NCBI GenBank assembly: GCA_963965975.1
Contig: OZ014414.1
Coordinates: forward strand, 7,878,230 to 7,942,229
Reading direction: 5' to 3'
From: Xestospongia bergquistia
Taxonomy: Eukaryota > Porifera > Demospongiae > Haplosclerida > Petrosiidae
DNA length: 64,000 bases
The notes below the pieces were generated by a model that was not told the origin of the DNA, made no database searches, and worked only from the letters and a program-made list of their open reading frames with translations. Shown here one piece after another: positions 49,021 to 60,175 of this stretch (position 1 is the first letter of the stretch; the number at the start of each line of letters is the position of its first letter). The position numbers were made by a program, and so were the translations under genes.

Positions 49021-51337
49021 AACTAAAAAACAATAATTCACCAGATATTAGACTAGCTAATATTTGTGGTTGTAGTAAGCATATCTGTAGTTAGGTTAGG
49101 ATAGGAACTGTTTTTACTAAAAAAAATTTTTTGGTCTCTTTTGCCATTGTAGTGAACCTATTAGATCAATCATTTTTGACAAATCTTCTAATAACAAAAA
49201 TTATGAAAAATTGACAACTGAGCTGTCCTTTAAATATAGTTTAACATAGAGACATGTCTGTAATAAGGACTGTTCATTGTAATCCTAGATATTGTATAAA
49301 TATAACTCACTTAAAATAAATTAGTTGTTAAACCAATTTTTCTACATTTTGGTTGCATGCATCCCTACAAACACACTGAAGTGTATGCAACAACTTTGGT
49401 TTAGCATCTCGTTATCATAGTACTTATAACAATTGTCTTCATTAATAGTTACATTGGAGAGTAATTTAGTGAAGTCAAAGAGAAATTTCTGTAGTTAAGT
49501 TAAGCCAGGTGCTGTTTTTGCTAAGTTTTCTCACTTTTGTCATTGTAATAAACCTATTAGATCAATCATCTGACATCCAAATAACACAATCAAAAAATTG
49601 ATTTTAATATCAACTGAGCTGTTCTTACAATTAGATACAGTCTAAAGTAGAGACACATCTGTAATAACAACTGTTTATTGTAATCCTTCATATTATATAA
49701 CTGACTTAAAATAAATTACTTGCTTAAACCTATTTATGTATATGTAGGCTGCACACATCCCTACAAAATACATTTAAGTGTATATATGAATTTAATAGTA
49801 ACAGCTCTGGTTTAACATCTCATCATCATAGTACAAACAATTTTCTACATTAATAGTTAATTCCATAGTAAATTTATTACATTAGTAACGAAAACTGTAC
49901 ATGATATTTACTTTATCACATCAACTTATTTTTCTACACACATGCAACCTGTATAATCATATATGGTCATAATTAAATCAACCAGTCAATTTCAGTGATA
50001 TATATAAATATTCTGAAATATGGACACCTCTAATCAGGACAGCTTTACTACAGTATAAATAAATTAAAAGAAGGAAGTAGACTATGTTGTCCATGTGCAA
50101 ACAGGTTAAGGTGGCTACTGTCACTGTAAAAGGAGATTACTTCATTTCTATGACCACTATATGGTTATACAGGTTACATGCATGTAGCAAATTTGATGTA
50201 ATTAAGTAAACATCATGTACGGTTTTCATTACTAATGTAATAAATGTACTATGGAATTAACTATTAATGTAGACAATTGTTAGTATACTATGATGATGAG
50301 ATGCTAAACTGGAGCTGTTACTATTAAATTCATACATACATTTCAATGTATTTTGTAGGGAAGTATGCAACAATACAAAATGTATAATAAAGAGTAATTT
50401 TAGTAAAGTCAAAGAGAAATATCTGTAGCTAGGTTAAGCTAGGTTTTGTTTTTGCTAAGTTTTCATTTTTATCACTTTTGTCATTGTAATGAACCTATTA
50501 GATGAATCATCTGATTTCCAAATAACACATAATGAAAAAGTTGATTTCAATATCAACTGAGATATTCTTATAATGAAATACAGTCTAAAGTAGAGACACC
50601 TTTGTGATAAGGACTGTTTGTTGTAATCCTACATATTGTATAGAACTCACTTAAAATAAATTATTTGCTTAAACCTTATTTGTATACAATAGGGCTGCAT
50701 GTGTCCCTACAAAATATATTGAAGTGTATGTATGAATTTAATAGTAACAGTTCCAGTTTAACACCTCATTATTATAGTAGAAACAATTGTCTACATTAAT
50801 AGTTAATTCCATAGTACATTTATTACATTAGAAATGAAAACTGTACATGATGTTTACTTTATTGCGTCAATTAATTTATTACGTACATGCACACAGATAG
50901 TGGTTATAATCAAGTCAGCCAATCAATTTTAGAGTGATATATATAAATATTCCAAATATGGATTCCTCTCTAGTACTAGTCAGGGCAGTTTTTCAGTCAC
51001 AAAGTATTCGAAATTCTTAAAGAAGCATTCATTGAGTATTTGTATTCAATATCACTTTAATATTATTTTTGACGAACAGGGTAGATTTCAACTGCATAGA
51101 TGAAGTGTATATTGCTGTAAAAAAACAGGGTATTAGTTATATGGAGAGGTAAAAGCTGATAATAAACATGACAGACTATATATCTTTAATTTGTCAAGCC
51201 TAAAGTAAAAACATAGCAAGCAGTTTAATTGTATGCATATAGGTTAAATTAGAGGTGCTTACTTCCTTGCCTCCATTTTTTGTATTTTTGTATTAATTTT
51301 TATATGTTTGATAAATGGAATCATCCAGCGCATTTTT
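49021..51337. repeat. Repetitive 3' flank of copy D (about three internal copies), duplicated at 60176-62486
   Basis: Blocks containing CTGTAGTTAGGTTAG..., CTAAAGTAGAGACA, GGCTGCA...TCCCTACAAAATA and AGTAACAG.TC.GGTTTA recur starting at about 49072, 49461 and 50391. The whole flank reappears after copy E. No coding sequence is seen. Confidence 0.8.
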
Positions 51338-51976
51338 AAAGAGACCATTAGTAGTAATATACCCTCTAATAAGTGAGAAATAAATATTGAGGGGTGTGGC
51401 TTTGTTGCATAACATGCCAGCTGCCTTTTTGCTTCCCACCAAATCAAAGACAAAATATAAAATTGTTTTAATATACAACAAATGATGCATGCACCACACA
51501 CACACGTATACTAAACCAATGAACTAAACTAGAACCCTTGCCCATACTGAGACAGTAATCATAAGAATAAGATATATGTCAAGTATCTCAAGGTATTTTT
51601 ACCTCTCAATACACCAGTCTCTCATTTTCTCATTGTTTATAGTTCCATTAATACCTAATATAACAGATGTTTTGGGAATATATACAAGTGTACCACTAAA
51701 ATGAGTGAGAGAGAGAGAGAGAGAATTTTATAATATATCACTTTGCTAAATGCACAGTAGTAATTTACTTATAATTAATTATATTAGCTTGGTTTTAGTG
51801 AAGTAAAATTTGATATAAGTTGTTAGTTAGATCCCTAAACTATAAGACATATAGTATATATATAGCACTTGCATACATATTAATACAAGGTTTATATACA
51901 CAGACATATATATTAATATAATTATATATATATATATATATATGTATGTATATATTGCCCAATTTTGTTTGCTTAC
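51338..51976. other. Junction region left of the cyclic-nucleotide gene
   Basis: No coding signal. It contains a (GA)n run at about 51707-51724 and an (AT)n run at about 51920-51943. The D/E flank similarity stops at its left edge, so the 3' exons of the neighbouring minus-strand gene are probably lost here. Confidence 0.5.
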
Positions 51977-52548
51977 CTTTGTTTATTTTGTATTGTCATA
52001 CAACAAGAACAATTCATAAATGTCTCAACTTCACCAAAACTATCTCCTTGAGATAAATGACCCAATATCACATGACCAGTTGGATCCATAATGGATACCA
52101 CTCCATCCATCACAATATAGACACCAGTAGGTTCTGCCCCTGCTGTTAAAATTAGTTCACCTGCTGTAATTGGTTTAGAGATTGCAGACGTTTGCAAGAA
52201 ATCAATATTAAAGGTCACAGATAATTATAAATTTGAAAGTCTCTCAAATAGTCTTACTAAAAACACCTTATGTGTTGCTGAAACTTGTGCTATACTTGTC
52301 CCTTGAGTACTACCTCTACTAGACAATGTGCTATGTTGAATACTTTGCTCAGGTGTCCTCACAACTCTTTGTAAATTCTCTGGTAAGTCTATTTCTTCCT
52401 CTTCTGAATTATCTTCTTCATTAATTGTTGAGGTAGGTCTTCTTAAAGGTATAATATCATTGAGGACTGGTTGACGTTGAAGAGTGGCAGCTGTACCTGA
52501 TGTACGAGATGTAGCTCGACTACCACCTATACTAGCTCCATTACCCAT
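51977..52548 (-). pseudogene. Cyclic-nucleotide-binding-domain gene fragment with an in-frame stop
   Basis: The ATG at 52548 opens MGNGASIGGS, a good N-myristoylation start, then a Ser/Thr-rich acidic region. LVRLFERLSN begins a cNMP-binding domain. The next codons are L and TAA (52227-52225), after which the same frame continues LSVTFNIDFLQTSAIS, PITAGELILTAGAEPTGVY, IVMDGVVSIMD and LSQGDSFGEVETF, ending at a donor AAAG|GTAAGC (51976). The GDSFGE part of the phosphate-binding cassette is present, but its arginine would lie in a later exon that I cannot find. The stop is a single-base change from CAA (Gln) or an assembly error. It could be a kinase- or PKA-R-like protein, unresolved. Confidence 0.72.
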
Positions 52549-52789
52549 TATATGAGGAGATAAAATCTAATAAAGAGGAAAATCTTTTATTCAATATACA
52601 TTAAATACACTTAAGATTGATGTCTTTTCAAACAGTTCACAAAAATAATGATTTTAGGAGATGTGCACAAAATCTGATATAGTAATGAGTCCTTGTCTGT
52701 TAACAGGTACTTAGGAATAATTAATTAGTAATAACTTACGAATAATTAATTAGTAATGCTAAGGTGGGTGGAGCTAATTATTGATGTAG

Positions 52790-53145
52790 TTTATCTGATT
52801 TATTCACTGACCTAAGAGATCTTGTCCATTCAAAGTAAAAAGCTGAAGTAACCAAAAATGGCGATGGCGGCAAATTATTGTTATTTACATGTAATTCTGT
52901 CTTTGTCTCTCAAGGGAATGGTCTCACGAGACTTGTTCTCTTTTACGGGAAATGTTCTGTTTTAGCACTGTTGCAATGTCATTAGCTTCAAAAACTGAAA
53001 ACTAAACTGTTGAGAACTGTAACAGATACTTTATCTCACGGAGTGATTGCTAGATGGAGCTGTGCCAATATGCTGCTATGGTAACCAGATAACAATTCCC
53101 AGTAGGCGTGGCTCGAGCAGGACTGGGCGTGGTTGTCAGTTTAAT
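52790..53145 (+). pseudogene. TMEM267 first-exon relic, copy 1
   Basis: TTATTCACTGACCTAAGAGATCTTGTC and the later GTAACAGATACTTTATCTCA...GATGGAGCTGTGCCAATATG match copy 2 at 58660-58930. Around LLRTVTDTLSHGVIA the frame is kept where copy 2 is shifted, but the codon after LLW is TAA and the upstream part carries extra sequence with a TAG. Confidence 0.7.
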
Positions 53146-54240
53146 GTTGGTAATTACAAGTATGAGTTACATTTAAAGATATATGTGAGATCATAAAATT
53201 CTTTTTGAGAGTATTTTAATTAGAACAATTGAATATTATTATCCATGGTCTTTTTAAAAATTAAAAATTTAACTCGGTCATCTAAAATGCTTGAATTTTT
53301 TTTAAAATTTCAGTTATAGGTTCTTATTAAGCAACACTGATATGTGCATGTACATACATGTTAATTGATAAATCTCTTTAGTTTTTATTGCATATTCTAA
53401 TATTATTTCTATTACACAATGACCTTTAGACCTAAATTCATGAAAACATTTCAGATAATATGGTTATTTACAAATCTATGACAAGGATGCCTTCGTTGTT
53501 ACTAGGAGCTATATAATAAAAGTTATTATGTCTCCTACTTCTCTTACAAGGTATTTATCTAAGTAGATAAGATCTGCTTAGATCAGAGAGACTACAAAAT
53601 ACTGTCACCTTTAGCTCAAAGATCATATTTGGTATAGTAAACTAAATGACACTTAATAATGATATATATATGAGCAGTAGATTATCCATAACACAATAAC
53701 TTGTCTTAATGTCAACTCTACAATTTTTATTCATGACTAAAATTTACAAAATGTAAAATGTGTTAATAACATTTAATTAGAACTTAAATTAATGTATGAA
53801 ATAATTGATATATTGAAAATGCATAATTTTTTAAAACCATCACTGACAGATCTGAGTCCATACAACTAGTCGGATACACTATGATAGCTGTCTCCTACAT
53901 ACATATGCTAGTTTCACTAATTCATAATATATACTGATATACACATAATATTATTATTGTAATAGAAAATGATTTTGAGACCATTAGTTTGGGATTTTCT
54001 GACAGAAATATTGTATCTTATATCACATATAGACATTGTGTTATAAATATATTTCTTTCTAGTAACAAGTTGTAGTTAAGGTAAGACCTTTAATTAATTT
54101 TTAATTAGATCAATTAAAAGTCAATTAATGTTGGTCACGCGGGTTGTGATGGAGGTGACAAATTTTTCACGAGTTTTTTTGACTGATTGTCAAATTGACG
54201 CGTGAGAAAGATCTTTTGATAACATAAAAGGTACTCCATT
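53146..54240. other. AT-rich stretch with no recognised gene
   Basis: No open frame, RNA or repeat that I can support. Confidence 0.5.
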
Positions 54241-54256
54241 TTTCATACTTCTATGT

Positions 54257-54420
54257 TCTCTACGACTCGTCTCGTCGCTGGATCGTCTCGTCACTTCGTT
54301 GGATCGACTCGCCTCATCGTTGGATCATCTCGTTACTTCGTTGGATCGACTCGCCTCATCGTTGGATCATCTCGTTACTTCGTTGGATCGACTCACCTCA
54401 TCGTTGGATCATCTTTTTGT
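54257..54420. repeat. 42-bp tandem repeat, about 3.7 copies
   Basis: Unit contains GGATCGACTCGCCTCATCGT and GGATCATCTCGTTACTTCGT; copies start at 54301, 54343 and 54385. The period is a multiple of three, so all forward frames stay open (14-residue unit), but no gene context supports translation. Confidence 0.9.
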
Positions 54421-54549
54421 TTTAGTTATGTCATCTTTTTGTTTCTTTCCTTTTTTTCTTTTTTTTCTTTTATTTTTTTTTCTTTTTTGTTTATGTAAAG
54501 TTTTTTCTTCTCATTTCTACAGGACTCAACTTGGAAGTTCTTACTGTGA

Positions 54550-54730
54550 TTGGCCTGATGTTCTTGACTGTTCTTCTCTGATGTTCTCTTGACTGTTCTT
54601 CTCCGATGTTCTCTTGACTGTTCTGATGTTCTTGACTGTTCTTCTCTGATGTTCTCTTGACTGCTCTTCTCTGATGTTCTCTTGACTGTTCTGATGTTCT
54701 TGACTGGTCTTCTCTGATGTTCTCTGGATA
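54550..54730. repeat. Minisatellite, about 25 bp unit
   Basis: Seven or more copies of GATGTTCTCTTGACTGTTCT with optional CTTCT insertions. Confidence 0.88.
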
Positions 54731-54880
54731 TAAAAGATGAGTCGCTCTCCTGCTCATTGGACTCTTTCCTGTCTTCCTTCAAGCCTTCTTTCCTCTTCTT
54801 TTATTTTTTTTTTAATTTTATTTTGGGCTATCTAGCCTATCTACACCATACACACACTCACACAATCTCTAAAAATCATA

Positions 54881-54949
54881 TTCCCCCCTGCCGCCTGGCG
54901 GCCAAAAAAAATTTTTTTAATATCCAAGGCCGCCAGGTGGCGGGGGGAA
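54881..54949. repeat. GC-rich hairpin
   Basis: TTCCCCCCTGCCGCCTGGCGGCC and GGCCGCCAGGTGGCGGGGGG are near-perfect inverted arms around an A/T spacer. This is strikingly GC-rich for the window and may be the end of a mobile element. Confidence 0.85.
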
Positions 54950-55189
54950 CCTCTGATCTTCTAGGGTGCGTGTGTGTGTGTGCTGTGTGTGTGTGTGTAG
55001 GTTGGTAGTCCCTTTTCACTTCCTCTGTCTCTCTTCACTCTCTATCCATTCATTGTCATCAGTTCAGTTTTGACTACTCTTTTTCTTTCCCTGCAGGAGC
55101 AACACTGTTGAAAAAGGTGAGCTATCTTTTCATCCAACCATCCATTCTTTAGTAATCCAGCTGTTCCAGATAACTCTCTCTTTCTTCCT

Positions 55190-55365
55190 CTATGTTCTCT
55201 ACTTGTGGACTGACTGGAAGACTCTTGTGGACTGACTGGAAGACTTTTGGGGACTGGCTGGAGGACTCTTGGGGACTGACTGGAAGACTCAAGACTCTTG
55301 GGAGACTCTTGGGAACTGACTGGAGGACTCTTGGTGACTGACTGGAGGATTCTTGGGGACTCTTC
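55190..55365. repeat. Minisatellite, about 27-30 bp unit
   Basis: Repeats of GGGGACTGACTGGAAGACTC with small variants, six or more copies. Confidence 0.88.
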
Positions 55366-58300
55366 AACTGTCTTATTTTAATTTTTTATTTTCTTTTTTC
55401 TGTAATTTTTTAATGTTTTTCTTTATGATTTGTTTTTAATTTAATATTGAAGTTCTCAAAAACATTTTTATCTAAATTTTGTCAAAAATCAATCATCTTA
55501 TCTTTAGTTAAAATTATTTTAAAAGTTAATTAATCTTCAAATCAAACATTCCAGACTTTTTTAACTTTAAAAATTTAGTTAGTTTGACTTTTTTCAACTA
55601 CAGTGACACTGAAATCTTATATATTATTATACCAATATAGATCATTTTTTTATTTGTTAACAGTTTTGTAGATCATTTTTTATTGTTAACTTTTTTAATT
55701 GTTAACAATTTTGATTGTTAACAGTTTTGGAAAAATAAAATAACTTTATTAGTTTGTATCATATTATCATTAATGTTTTTTAGCTAAAAGCTATATCATT
55801 TAATTAATCTTTTTTTTTAATAATTAATTAAAAATCTATTACTATCTTGCTGTTCTCTTTACGCGTGGAATGTAATATTTCCCGCCAAAATAGTAATGGT
55901 CACGCGTTTGCTGTTCCTTGCTGGGTGCGTGCTCGTGATATTTTCCCGCCTAGCCAACTGTGAATGTTCACAAATGGAAACCTTATTTGACTGGACTCTC
56001 TCCCTCCTTTGACTGGACTCTTGAGATCATCATCTGTTAAGACAGTTTAATTTGTGTTTCAATGCTTCCACTCCACTAATTCAGTTTATCATTGATTGTG
56101 CCAAGAACAAGAATATTGAGAGGGAGTGCCAAAGAATCCTTCATATATGTAACTGTGGTTGATCAATGGATGAACAAAACAATGATTTTTACCATGTAAA
56201 TTGATGTAATACAGTTTAAGTGTCTTTTCCAAGGACTCCATTGTCTGGTACGAGTTTCAAGAATGTAAACTTGTTAAGTGCCTTCAATGTAAGTTATTTA
56301 CATGTGTTCTCAATGATTATTGTACAATTATTGAATGATATGGTCAAGCACATACAATAGATATACAAGACTATTTAAAATTCATAGATCACAACAATAA
56401 AAACTTGTAATTTGCTTTATTATATATATAATACACTTACAAGACTTATTAAATATTCATAGACCACAACAATAAGTTATTGAATATTCATTATCACAGT
56501 CTGTAGAGTTAGTCTCCAATCAGTCCATTGGTATCCATTAAGCATCTGATCCCATTGATTTTTCTGTTGGAGAATAGAATAGACAACTTCTAATAGGAAG
56601 TAACTACTACTGTTGTACACTTTAAAGACATTTATTGTTGAACATGATGGAGAGATGGTATAATTAGAACTTGATATAAGAAATATGGAAACACAAGAAG
56701 GTATTGTTAATAAAACACTATAGGAACAATACATGCACATGTACATAATTACATATGTCTTCTCTACTTATATACTTGAGGTTACTATCAGTTGTATATC
56801 TATTGATTTTAACAGTTTTACTTTTATCGTTGACATTTTTTATATATTTTTCATTTTGGAATTAAATCTTAGATGTACACACTTATTTTAGACAATTCTT
56901 ACAACAAATAGTATGTCTAATTTAGTTAATGATTAGTGAGTCAATAGTTATTAACTCTCATTAGATGATAGTTGTTGTTAAGTACATGTACTAATGTTTA
57001 TTAATTTGTTATTCTCTTGTGTTTTATTTATCCATTTTCACTTCATATATACATTGATAATCTCTACTTATCCATTTTGTATTTCATTCATCCATAGATA
57101 CCACATACACTTACGATACAAGCTACCAAGCCACTACTAAATCTACTTATAATGATTCTACTATTATGTTAATTATAATCTGGTGTACCAAATACAATAT
57201 GAGGTGCTGGAGTGGGTGGGTCATCTGAATGTCTATCTGGGCATTAGTATGGGAACAAGACTTATAGTGTTGGTGTCAGAGCTGAAGAAGGAGGACAGAA
57301 AAAATAAACTTTACATTATTATTCTACTCCACTAGATAGTGAAGGTAATATAAATGGGTGTGGTTTTGTGAGGAACTATAGTTCTAGCTACATCTGTATA
57401 TCTTGATCTGTCCATTTATGAATTTGTTCATTTATTTATACATTCATTCATCCATCTATATGTCCATCCATTCATCAATCTGTCTATTTATTCATCCATC
57501 CATCAATTCAATGCTACCTATTAATCCATATCAGAGTTATATTCTCTTACTAAAAACTTAACTTACAATAATATTTTGTCTGAATCTCCACCTAGTTTTG
57601 ATACAGAAGCCACACCCAGAAGAATTCTCTTGGCAGTTTAGTACAGAAAGATATAGTCCTGACTGTGGTTAAATCTTAAGTTCCCATTTCCATACCACCA
57701 CTTTCTTTCATTCTTATTCCCTTTACACTTAATTTCATTTCCCTATTTCAAATAGTTCACATTGTTAATTAATATAGTCTAATATACAAGGTGAATTAGT
57801 AATTGTGAGGGCAAGTTCTACACTCTTAACGTTGTACTCGACAGCCACAATTATTCAGATATTTGGTACTGTGTTAATAATTGTTAGTAGTTTACTTAGT
57901 TTACTTAATGCATTATAACTCTCCCATTCACCTAGTAACATTATAATACAAAAGGCGAAAATCATTATTGCATAATTTCGGACTATCTCAGTTTGTCATC
58001 AGACAACTAAATACACGCAGTAATAATATAACATTAATTATATGAGCTTACTTGATCTTTCCGAATTTAAACCCAATCCTTTGTTTCCTTTGTGTAGTTT
58101 AACTGAAAGCTACTCATACTTAGGACTTATGAGGAGCTCTTAAATGAGAGGAACCAGTAGTCACAACTCATGGAATTCCTATGTTAGCATTTCTTAGTGT
58201 AGTGTGGTTGGTGGGTGGAGATGCTTGTTATCTGATTAAGATTTTCAGCATTTTCATTCACAGCCTCACTAATCCGTTATATAATAAAGTTGTATGGACA

Positions 58301-58640
58301 CATTTACTTGTATGAGTAGTTTTCTAAGGATAAATGTTAACTTCTGACTGTGCATTAAAGATCACTAGCTTCACAATGAGTTAGATCTCTTAGACTATGT
58401 CCACTCAACTAGTGTAATAAAGTCAAAAGGCAACTTACTATTATTATAATTGCCTGGATTATTTCAGTCCACTTTCATCAGCTTGTAAGCCTTTAATAAT
58501 ACTACTCACAACAGTACAACCTACAATAATATAGTAAATACAATATCTATTATCAAAAGAGACCTTGATCTCTTTTTATATGTACACTGAAGACCTGCCT
58601 ACTACATGAATAATTAATAAACAATTAAGATGGGTGGAGC
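55366..58640. other. Intergenic AT-rich stretch
   Basis: No supported gene over about 3.3 kb. 57400-57540 is rich in CATC/CATTCATC simple repeats. A short frame at about 57250-57300 (YGNKTYSVGVRAEEGG) is protein-like but isolated. Confidence 0.5.
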
Positions 58641-58708
58641 TATTGTCTTGTACCATTATTCACTGACCTAAGAGATCTTGTCTGTTAAGGTAGAACACTG
58701 AAGTAATC

Positions 58709-59019
58709 ATGAATAGTGACAAATTGCCATTAGTTAAACTTACATGTAGTTCTGTTTTACTGGCAGTGTTCTGTTTTGGTGCTGATTACACAGTCTTTCA
58801 CTGGCCTCCACTTCAAAAAATGAGCACAAAATGAAACTGTTGAGAGCTGTAACAGATACTTTATCTCATGGAGTGATTGCTGGATGGAGCTGTGCTAATG
58901 TGCTGTTATGGCAACCTGGTAACAATTTGTCAATTAGCATGGTCCAAGTTGGAATGGGCATGGTTATTGGTTCAATTTTGGATTTAGATCACTTCATTGA
59001 AGCTAGATCATTAAAATTA
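58709..59019 (+). pseudogene. TMEM267-like first exon, copy 2, frameshifted
   Basis: TMEM267 is a small multi-pass membrane protein of unclear function. The ATG at 58709 reads LAVFCFGADYTVFHW then LQKMSTK and a TGA at 58832. The shifted frame from 58831 continues LLRAVTDTLSHGVIAGWSC and GSILDLDHFIEARSLKLE, ending at a donor GAG|GTAATT. The order ADR/ADY ... LRA-x-[ST]D-x-x-H-x-V-I ... W-S ... G-x-[IL][IL]D-[VL]DHF-x-x-ARS is the vertebrate TMEM267 pattern by recall. No second exon follows before copy E. Confidence 0.72.
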
Positions 59020-59266
59020 GAGGTAATTACATAAGCCTAACTTATGTTTTGAGGATTAAGTTTCAATTGTTGGTATGTGAGGTTATTAATGTAGTATGCC
59101 ACACCCTTTTTTTCCACTAATTTGGGCCCATGTATTCAACTTAACAACTTTACCAAATTATAATTATCCTCATATATACCAAAGTATCCTAGTCTTAATC
59201 TCAGTAGTAAAGAAATAAATAAAGAACTATAGTTGCATTGGATTTGTTACTTAGCAACATGCACTT

Positions 59267-60175
59267 GTAAAGCACTTTTCCGTAATGATGCCACTTTTAT
59301 ACCACGTATTGGTTTAGCAGATCGAAGAGGTATCTCCTTTGAATCTGTTAACTATCCTGGCTATTTTATTTGTCACAGAAATTCAAGAGTTCAAATTGAT
59401 CGCATTGATGGGAGTCAGCTCTTTCGTTTGGATGCCACCTGGTTTCCACGGCAACTTAAGGGTTTCATACCCAAGAGTCAGTGGCTTCTTGTTGTAGGTA
59501 GTCATTATTCTCGTAAACATATTTCTTTTGACAAAATGGAAGGTTTAGAAGTTGGAAACCGTTACTCCACTTCATATGGCATAAATACTGAGAACTCTTG
59601 GAAAGATGCGATTGAAGTAGGTAATTTTGCAAGTATTGGCTGTTCAATTAAAGCAATGTTTAAACGTTTCAAGTCTGCAAGGGTGACTGGTGATTCTTCA
59701 TGGACCAAGCTCTCCAAAAGAGGTACTACTTCTATTTATATTTATAAACCAACATTCATATGGCAGTTGTATCTGTACAGTGACTCATCTGAAGGAACTC
59801 TCATTATTTCAAAGACCAACATATACCGATAGACCACTTCAAATCGTCCACCTCGTCCGTATTTGAGCAGCCAAACTGACTCTGATGGGAAGTCTTTAAA
59901 AGATGACGTGGATGACAATGTTAAGGTAATTGAAGACGATACTGGCTCTGAGAACAGTGAGCAAAATGTTGGCCAACTCACAAAGAGCGAGACTGTCAGC
60001 CCACTTGATGATGAATCCCAAGGACTTGAGGAACTACAGGACATCAGTCAACATCATGATGATAGCAATGAACACACACAGCTGACAAGATGACTGAAAT
60101 GCCCGATAAAGACGACACTTCAGACACAATTCCTACATTGGAAAGGAATTCTAATGAAGTCAAGGAAGAGAATTG
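59267..60175 (+). pseudogene. AbfB copy E, 5'-truncated duplicate of copy D
   Basis: Similarity to copy D starts inside repeat 2 (TAAAGCACTTTTCCGTAATG) and continues through the unassigned domain. There is no ATG, signal peptide or promoter. CAG is replaced by TAG at 59830-59832, and a one-base loss near 60076 (ACACACAG against ACACACAACAG) gives a TGA at 60091. One more motif loss is visible: FIRHR has become FICHR. Confidence 0.92.

Noticed and set aside
54253-54498. 14-residue repeat protein
   Set aside because: Open frame explained by the 42-bp period; no splice, promoter or conserved-protein support.
59233-59832. 199-codon frame as an intact AbfB gene
   Set aside because: It starts from TTG in unrelated DNA, lacks signal peptide and promoter, and ends at a stop where copy D reads Gln.
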